Of a stretch of 5,604 nucleotides of DNA, positions 1 to 2,919 are shown piece after piece. The DNA comes from UBA1764 sp045616685. Lineage in GTDB: Bacteria; Bacillota; Clostridia; Peptostreptococcales; Anaerovoracaceae. The notes beneath the pieces are model-generated. The model worked only from the letters and a program-made list of their open reading frames with translations. It searched no databases and was not told the origin of the DNA. The stretch spans positions 1 through 5,604 of the forward strand of contig JAZLHF010000019.1 of NCBI GenBank assembly GCA_045616685.1. The letters are read 5' to 3'. The position numbers and the translations under genes were made by a program. Position 1 is the first letter of the stretch; each line of letters begins with the position of its first letter.

Positions 1-819
1 CTTAATAAAGGTTTACAGAAAGCTTATAATGTTTGGAATAATGGCAGCGACCCAGACGGAATGGTATTCACTGGCAAATTAGAACAATACCAGAACAAAG
101 AATGGTTCGTAATTGATGGAAACGTGACAGGTCTTGAAGAAATTACAGGCGTTGAAGTAGCAACCATCCCGGCAACTGGTGGTCAGTACAGACTTACTGT
201 GACAGTTACAATAGGTGATATAGTTGTAGAAAAGACTTCTCTGCAATACACATTTGGTCCAACCTTGTACACCCTTTCTGCACAAAACAGAGGATCTGGA
301 GCAGTAACATTCTATTCAGATGCTGCATGCACCGCTCCAATTACAGCTGCTTTATATGGTGATACTATATACTTTAAAGTAACTACAGCTTACGAAAATG
401 GCCAGATTTTACCGGATGGCCAGGGAGTACAAATTTTCAAGGTCGGTGATGTGAATCCGGTTACCGGAGCGCTTGATGGAACCGGTGCTACAGTATATTA
501 CTTTACCATGACTGCAGGTAATTTTGAATTAAAGGTAGTACCGAAGACAGTTACTGTTACGTTAGGCAGCGGAACAAGAGGAGGAAAAAGTTGGTATGTT
601 TCCAGTGCCACATTTAAAGATGGTGGAGGTGCAAACCACACGATTACCTCCAGTACGGTTCAAAAAATTGTTCCTTATGGTTCTACGTTGACGGAAGGAG
701 CTGGATATACAGATGGGTTTAATGTTAGTAATAGCCATGTTAATAATCCTAAGGTTGCTACTGGAGACTGCACAGTGACAGTAGATAATTCTGGTTGGTT
801 CTCTCTTATATTAAATTAA
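1..819 (+). CDS. C-terminal part of a large surface/S-layer-type protein (5' end outside window)
   Basis: The frame is open from base 1 to the TAA at 817-819, giving 272 residues. The ATG at base 61 lies inside the frame and inside a conserved domain, so it is not the start. Residues 1-85 align with the C-terminal domain of the S-layer-type protein on the opposite strand: KGL near the start, then TG.LE, WFV, YRLTVT.TI and a final Y-x-F. Residues about 86-180 form a second beta-rich module (AVTFYSDAAC, then YGDTIYFKVTTAYENGQ, then YYFTMTAGNFELKV) that resembles bacterial surface repeat domains. Residues about 180-272 are rich in Gly, Ser and Thr and I do not recognise them. There is no sortase motif and no membrane anchor, so attachment, if any, must come from the missing N-terminus. 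Most likely it is a structural or secreted cell-surface protein. Its promoter is outside the window. Codon use looks less biased than in the minus-strand paralogue, which may mean lower expression. Confidence 0.8.
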   Translation, partial: LNKGLQKAYNVWNNGSDPDGMVFTGKLEQYQNKEWFVIDGNVTGLEEITGVEVATIPATGGQYRLTVTVTIGDIVVEKTSLQYTFGPTLYTLSAQNRGSGAVTFYSDAACTAPITAALYGDTIYFKVTTAYENGQILPDGQGVQIFKVGDVNPVTGALDGTGATVYYFTMTAGNFELKVVPKTVTVTLGSGTRGGKSWYVSSATFKDGGGANHTITSSTVQKIVPYGSTLTEGAGYTDGFNVSNSHVNNPKVATGDCTVTVDNSGWFSLILN

Positions 820-835
820 TCAAAATCAAGAATAG

Positions 836-913
836 TAAAATAAAGAGTAATTCATACTTAGTTTAAACACTAAACAAACCGCAACAGCGCTTATCCCGCA
901 AGGGATAGGCGCT
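836..913 (+). repeat. 3' UTR block shared with the S-layer gene on the other strand (copy 1)
   Basis: This stretch begins TAAAATAAAGAG and runs through both hairpins. It aligns with the minus-strand sequence that starts at the stop codon of the S-layer-type gene (2919 down to 2843). Counting by hand I find about 66 identical positions of 79 aligned, with three single-base gaps. The TAA at 836-838 lines up with the stop codon of the paralogue, so this looks like the ancestral stop and 3' UTR. The present stop at 817-819 lies upstream of it, at the end of an added coding segment. Confidence 0.85.
858..913 (+). terminator. Two-hairpin 3' UTR, probable decayed terminator of the plus-strand surface gene
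   Basis: Hairpin 1 (858-873) is TTAGT / ACTAA around a 6-base loop. Hairpin 2 (886-913) has a 12-bp stem, AGCGCTTATCCC / GGGATAGGCGCT with one G-U pair, closed by a GCAA tetraloop of the stable GNRA class. The expected run of T after the stem is missing: the sequence continues ATGTATTAATTTATG, whereas the minus-strand copy has TTTTGTTTT. It may therefore terminate poorly, or act mainly as an mRNA-stabilising 3' end. Confidence 0.7.
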
Positions 914-1092
914 ATGTATTAATTTATGATCTTAACCATGGAACATCCGAAGAGTATGGAGATTTAAACAACCTACTTGCTAAGAAACATGCTGTAGAAC
1001 TTTCTGAATCGGCATATGGCCTTGCTAGAATTATTGACATTGACAATTTTGCCAGCGAGGTAAAAAGCATCGCCTTTTGTCGTGTTGATTGA
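907..1092 (+). pseudogene. Remnant of a Cas2-like (SinR/VapD-type) small protein, start codon lost
   Basis: Frame 1 is open from 874 to the TGA at 1090-1092 but contains no ATG, GTG or TTG. From 907 it reads RRYVLIYDLNHGTSEEYGDL, then a helix-like stretch, then LSESAYGLARI and FASEVKSI. The hydrophobic first strand followed by YDLN and a later ES-aromatic segment is what I expect of small ferredoxin-fold proteins related to Cas2, VapD and SinR, which are roughly 90 residues long. That family link is from memory and is tentative. Only about 60 codons remain: the start and ribosome site are missing and the C-terminal third is absent. The coding frame begins inside the 3' arm of the preceding hairpin, so a rearrangement appears to have joined the S-layer 3' UTR to about the third codon of this gene. 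It is probably not expressed as a protein. Confidence 0.45.
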
Positions 1093-1134
1093 CACAGAAT
1101 TAATCGTTATTTTCCAAAAAATGTAAAATTATTG

Positions 1135-1163
1135 TTGACATGATGCGTTGATGATAATAAAAT
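1135..1163 (+). promoter_or_regulatory. Probable housekeeping-sigma promoter of the small-ORF/GNAT operon
   Basis: TTGACA (1135-1140) is a perfect -35 box, and TAAAAT (1158-1163) follows after exactly 17 bases as a near-consensus -10. Transcription would start near 1170, giving a leader of about 33 nt. An overlapping alternative is TTGATG (1148-1153) with TATAAT (1169-1174) at a shorter 15-base spacing. The AT-rich stretch 1167-1179 (TATATAATATATA) is nearly palindromic and lies at the predicted start site. It could be an operator for autoregulation, but there is no direct evidence for that. Confidence 0.65.
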
Positions 1164-1190
1164 AAGTATATAATATATAGTATTGTACAA

Positions 1191-1196
1191 AGGAGG
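1191..1196 (+). promoter_or_regulatory. Ribosome binding site of the 50-residue ORF
   Basis: AGGAGG lies 6 bases before the ATG at 1203. This near-perfect Shine-Dalgarno sequence supports 1203 as a real start and is the main reason to call this short ORF a gene. Confidence 0.85.
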
Positions 1197-1202
1197 GCGG
1201 CA

Positions 1203-1355
1203 ATGAGTGTAAAATGCAAACCGATACAGTCCACTCCGACATTGTCAGCGAGTGACTCAAAAAGAATCATCGCACAAGCTATTAAAGTGCCATCCAAAGA
1301 ATCTGTAGAAAGGAACGAAAAACTGCTTAGCTTAAGAAAGCAGATTTCAAAATAA
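1203..1355 (+). CDS. Small 50-residue protein, probable antitoxin-like partner of the GNAT gene
   Basis: It starts at ATG 1203 after a strong AGGAGG site and ends with TAA at 1353-1355, whose last A is the first base of the GNAT start codon (TAATG). The product is short, basic and probably poorly structured: MSVKCKPIQSTPTL at the start, a helical SDSKRIIAQAI segment, then KESVERNEKLLSLRKQ. A P-x-x-x-TPTL start followed by an amphipathic helix recalls the 50-60 residue proteins found just upstream of GNAT or PIN genes in Clostridia and archaea and thought to act as antitoxins. This comparison is from memory. The one-base overlap suggests translational coupling with the acetyltransferase and a 1:1 partner role. 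It has no recognisable DNA-binding domain such as ribbon-helix-helix. The reading frame is intact, unlike that of its partner. Confidence 0.7.
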   Translation: MSVKCKPIQSTPTLSASDSKRIIAQAIKVPSKESVERNEKLLSLRKQISK

Positions 1356-1780
1356 TGGCATATTTAACCGACAAAGAATTGAGCGAGATTGCAAAAACCG
1401 TGAACATTTATCCTATCTCATCTGAGAAAATTGGGGATGTATCACGGTTTTATTTTCAATCAAAAGCAGGTAGCGAATATGAAGAATTTCTAAAGTTTGA
1501 TGCGAAAGATCTTGATGATTTAGCCATTTCAAAAACTTTTTTAGTTATTCATAAAAAAACAAATGAGTTGATTGCATATTTTACATTATCGGCAGATACA
1601 GTGAAATTAACACTAGATGAAAAGAATGGCTTAGATTTAGAGCATGTTAAATTCCAATCACTTCCTGCAATAAAAATTGGGAAATTAGCCGTAAATAAAA
1701 AATTAAGCAAGGGAGCATCAAAAAAAGGTTATGGGTCTTTTGTGCTTGACCAAGACCATCTGACAAGACTGTCAGCATGA
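1355..1780 (+). CDS. GNAT-family N-acetyltransferase, truncated at the C-terminus
   Basis: This 141-residue product looks like the N-terminal two thirds of a GCN5-related acetyltransferase, an enzyme that moves an acetyl group from acetyl-CoA to an amine. Strands are visible at about 61-68 (TFLVIHKK) and 72-80 (LIAYFTLSA). The core beta-4 strand IKIGKLAV (106-113) leads into the acetyl-CoA pyrophosphate loop SKKGYG (122-127). After FVLD (129-132) the family resemblance stops, and nine unrelated residues (QDHLTRLSA) lead to the stop. Alpha-3 is cut short, and the later strand and helix that normally finish the acetyl-CoA site and carry the usual catalytic tyrosine are absent, against a usual length of about 160-190. 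The protein is therefore probably inactive. It has no Shine-Dalgarno of its own and overlaps the upstream ORF by one base, which implies coupled translation. When intact, such pairs can be tRNA-acetylating toxin systems, but here that is only an inference. Confidence 0.7.
   Translation: MAYLTDKELSEIAKTVNIYPISSEKIGDVSRFYFQSKAGSEYEEFLKFDAKDLDDLAISKTFLVIHKKTNELIAYFTLSADTVKLTLDEKNGLDLEHVKFQSLPAIKIGKLAVNKKLSKGASKKGYGSFVLDQDHLTRLSA
1760..1775. repeat. Perfect short inverted repeat at the GNAT truncation point
   Basis: CTGACA-AGAC-TGTCAG is a perfect 6-bp inverted repeat with a 4-base loop. It lies inside the unrelated tail of the truncated GNAT gene, just after family similarity ends near base 1750. 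There is no T-run after it on the plus strand, so it is not a convincing terminator. It may mark a rearrangement joint or be coincidental. Confidence 0.4.
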
Positions 1781-1825
1781 GAAAAGATATCTTTGTGTAA
1801 TTAATCTTTGTTTTATTCCAGTATC

Positions 1826-2725
1826 CTATTCATCCAATGTGCTAATATCAATCCATCCTAAAATCAAAATTCCAACCACATCGCCGTTTTGATTCTTTTT
1901 CATGGCAACCTCGTACCAGATATTTTCATTGCCTTCTGTGGCAGGTTCGGTCGCGGTGGCTTCCTTTGCTTCAACTAACTTATATTCATTAAACAAATCA
2001 ATAAAATCAATACGTTCTGGCTGTGATTCAGAATTCAGCACATAGCAATACGCATCACATGGCAGCTGAAAGTCTTCGAATTCTGCACCCATAACCATGA
2101 AATTTTCACCATCAAACTGGCAATAATCTGGATTTGGATTGCTGAGGGCTGCGGCAATATCATCAGCTGAAAATACAATTTCGTCTTGATTTCCAGTCAC
2201 GTAATAGCGCGATGTTCCTACGGTTTGTTTGTATTTACCGCAAATACAAGCATAACATCCAGTCGCAGGATCGAACTGATAAACATGCTCGTCTTCAGTG
2301 CAAGCTAGCACCTGCTCGATCACAGTTTCAATCACAGTTTCACCCGGCAGATATCTAATTCCGCCACTGACATATTTAGTCTCAACGACTTTTTCGGGCT
2401 TGAAATTAATCCGCGACAGCAGATAGTCGATGTCTCTTACAGTGATTTCAGCCTTCGGATCCAGAGTCCCGTTATTGCGGCCAAGAATATATTCGGCGTT
2501 GATTCCGGCATTGATCTTGCCCTGATATTCGCCCGAGACTTCATTCGCATCAGGAAATACCTTGCTTGCAATATCGGCATCTTTTAGCTCGAGCGCGGTC
2601 ATGACTGAATTAAAGAACTGCTCGCGCGTTACGTGTTGTCCGTCAGCAAAGATAAAAGCCGTAGTAAAACTGATGAGCAAAACCGCAGCGAGTAGAATTA
2701 GCATTAAATTGTGTTTATGGTTCAT
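1826..2725 (-). CDS. Secreted protein with one SLH repeat and a cysteine cluster
   Basis: The gene encodes 299 residues. Residues 1-27 form a signal peptide: a positive start (MNHKH), a hydrophobic core (LMLILLAAVLLISF) and a likely cut after IFA. Residues about 32-47 (VTREQFFNSVMTALEL) look like the end of one SLH motif. A full SLH repeat follows at about 57-107 (FPDA, YQGKINAGINAEYILGR, NNGTLDP, then ITVRDIDYLLSRI). SLH repeats usually bind secondary cell-wall polymers in sets of three, so this one may be a weak or divergent anchor. Residues 142-162 hold C142, H147, C157, C160 and C162 with a C-x-x-C-x-C-G end, reminiscent of small zinc-binding knuckles; more cysteines occur at 202, 223 and 227. 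A T/E/P-rich linker (about 252-266) precedes a C-terminal strand pair. The start is supported by AGGAGGG just upstream. Function is unknown. It points the same way as the S-layer-type gene but is separated from it by a terminator. No convincing terminator is seen after it, so its transcript may run antisense into the GNAT gene. Confidence 0.85.
   Translation of the reverse strand: MNHKHNLMLILLAAVLLISFTTAFIFADGQHVTREQFFNSVMTALELKDADIASKVFPDANEVSGEYQGKINAGINAEYILGRNNGTLDPKAEITVRDIDYLLSRINFKPEKVVETKYVSGGIRYLPGETVIETVIEQVLACTEDEHVYQFDPATGCYACICGKYKQTVGTSRYYVTGNQDEIVFSADDIAAALSNPNPDYCQFDGENFMVMGAEFEDFQLPCDAYCYVLNSESQPERIDFIDLFNEYKLVEAKEATATEPATEGNENIWYEVAMKKNQNGDVVGILILGWIDISTLDE
2319..2342. repeat. 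Perfect 12-bp tandem duplication inside the SLH gene
   Basis: ATCACAGTTTCA occurs twice in direct succession (2319-2330 and 2331-2342). Read on the coding strand it gives a repeated T-V-I-E at residues 130-137 of the SLH protein. The length is a multiple of three, so gain or loss of a copy would keep the frame. Confidence 0.85.
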
Positions 2726-2729
2726 ATAA

Positions 2730-2736
2730 CCCTCCT
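2730..2736 (-). promoter_or_regulatory. Ribosome binding site of the SLH-protein gene
   Basis: The minus strand reads AGGAGGG, then TTAT, then ATG. This strong Shine-Dalgarno fixes the start at 2725 and places the signal peptide at the true N-terminus. Confidence 0.85.
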
Positions 2737-2772
2737 ATGTAATAATCGTGCACGCCAAAATGCGCTATGGAT

Positions 2773-2778
2773 ATTATA
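2773..2778 (-). promoter_or_regulatory. Probable -10 box of the SLH-protein gene
   Basis: The minus strand carries a perfect TATAAT here, about 48 bases before the ATG, which would give a leader of about 40 nt. No good -35 box is present at the usual spacing (AACTCC at 17 bases), so the promoter may be weak or activator-dependent. The box lies downstream of the S-layer gene terminator, so the SLH gene is probably transcribed independently. Confidence 0.5.
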
Positions 2779-2834
2779 CTGCATAGGAATAAACGGGAGT
2801 TGACTGTATTAGTGCTTTGCTGTTGTTTAATTGC

Positions 2835-2872
2835 AAAACAAAAGCGTCTATCCCTTGCGGGATAGACGCTTT
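2835..2872 (-). terminator. Strong intrinsic terminator of the S-layer-type gene
   Basis: On the minus strand a 14-bp perfect stem (AAAGCGTCTATCCC / GGGATAGACGCTTT) with a GCAA tetraloop is followed by a U-rich tract, TTTTGTTTT (2843-2835, overlapping the stem end). This is a textbook rho-independent terminator, at the distance from the stop codon expected for a highly expressed S-layer mRNA. Confidence 0.93.
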
Positions 2873-2919
2873 CCGCTTGTTTGGTATTTAAACCAAGTAT
2901 AAATTATTCTTTAATTTTA
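2843..2919 (-). repeat. 3' UTR block shared with the plus-strand surface gene (copy 2)
   Basis: Starting at the stop codon (2919-2917), this block contains hairpin 1 (2896-2881, TTGGT / ACCAA around a 6-base loop) and the terminator hairpin. It is the inverted partner of 836-913. Where the two copies differ inside stems, the changes preserve pairing: G-C versus A-U in hairpin 1, and U-A versus C-G and C-G versus U-G in hairpin 2. Confidence 0.85.

Noticed and set aside
61..63. ATG as the start of the plus-strand surface gene
   Set aside because: It lies within a domain whose alignment to the paralogue begins at base 1 or earlier. No Shine-Dalgarno precedes it and no signal peptide follows it.
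79..285. 68-codon minus-strand open frame opposite the plus-strand surface gene
   Set aside because: It lies fully inside a domain confirmed by homology on the other strand and is a shadow frame.
1100..1297. 65-codon minus-strand open frame with hydrophobic residues opposite the promoter and small ORF
   Set aside because: It overlaps a consensus promoter, a strong ribosome site and the better supported plus-strand ORF. No ribosome site was noted for it.
1783..1810. Possible AU-only terminator after the GNAT gene (AAAGAT with ATCTTT, then TTTTATT)
   Set aside because: The stem is only 6 A/U-rich pairs with a long or absent loop, too weak to call a terminator.
836..2919. Inverted 3' UTR copies as terminal inverted repeats of a transposon
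   Set aside because: Both copies start at or near the end of homologous genes and function as hairpin 3' ends. No transposase and no target-site duplication are visible.
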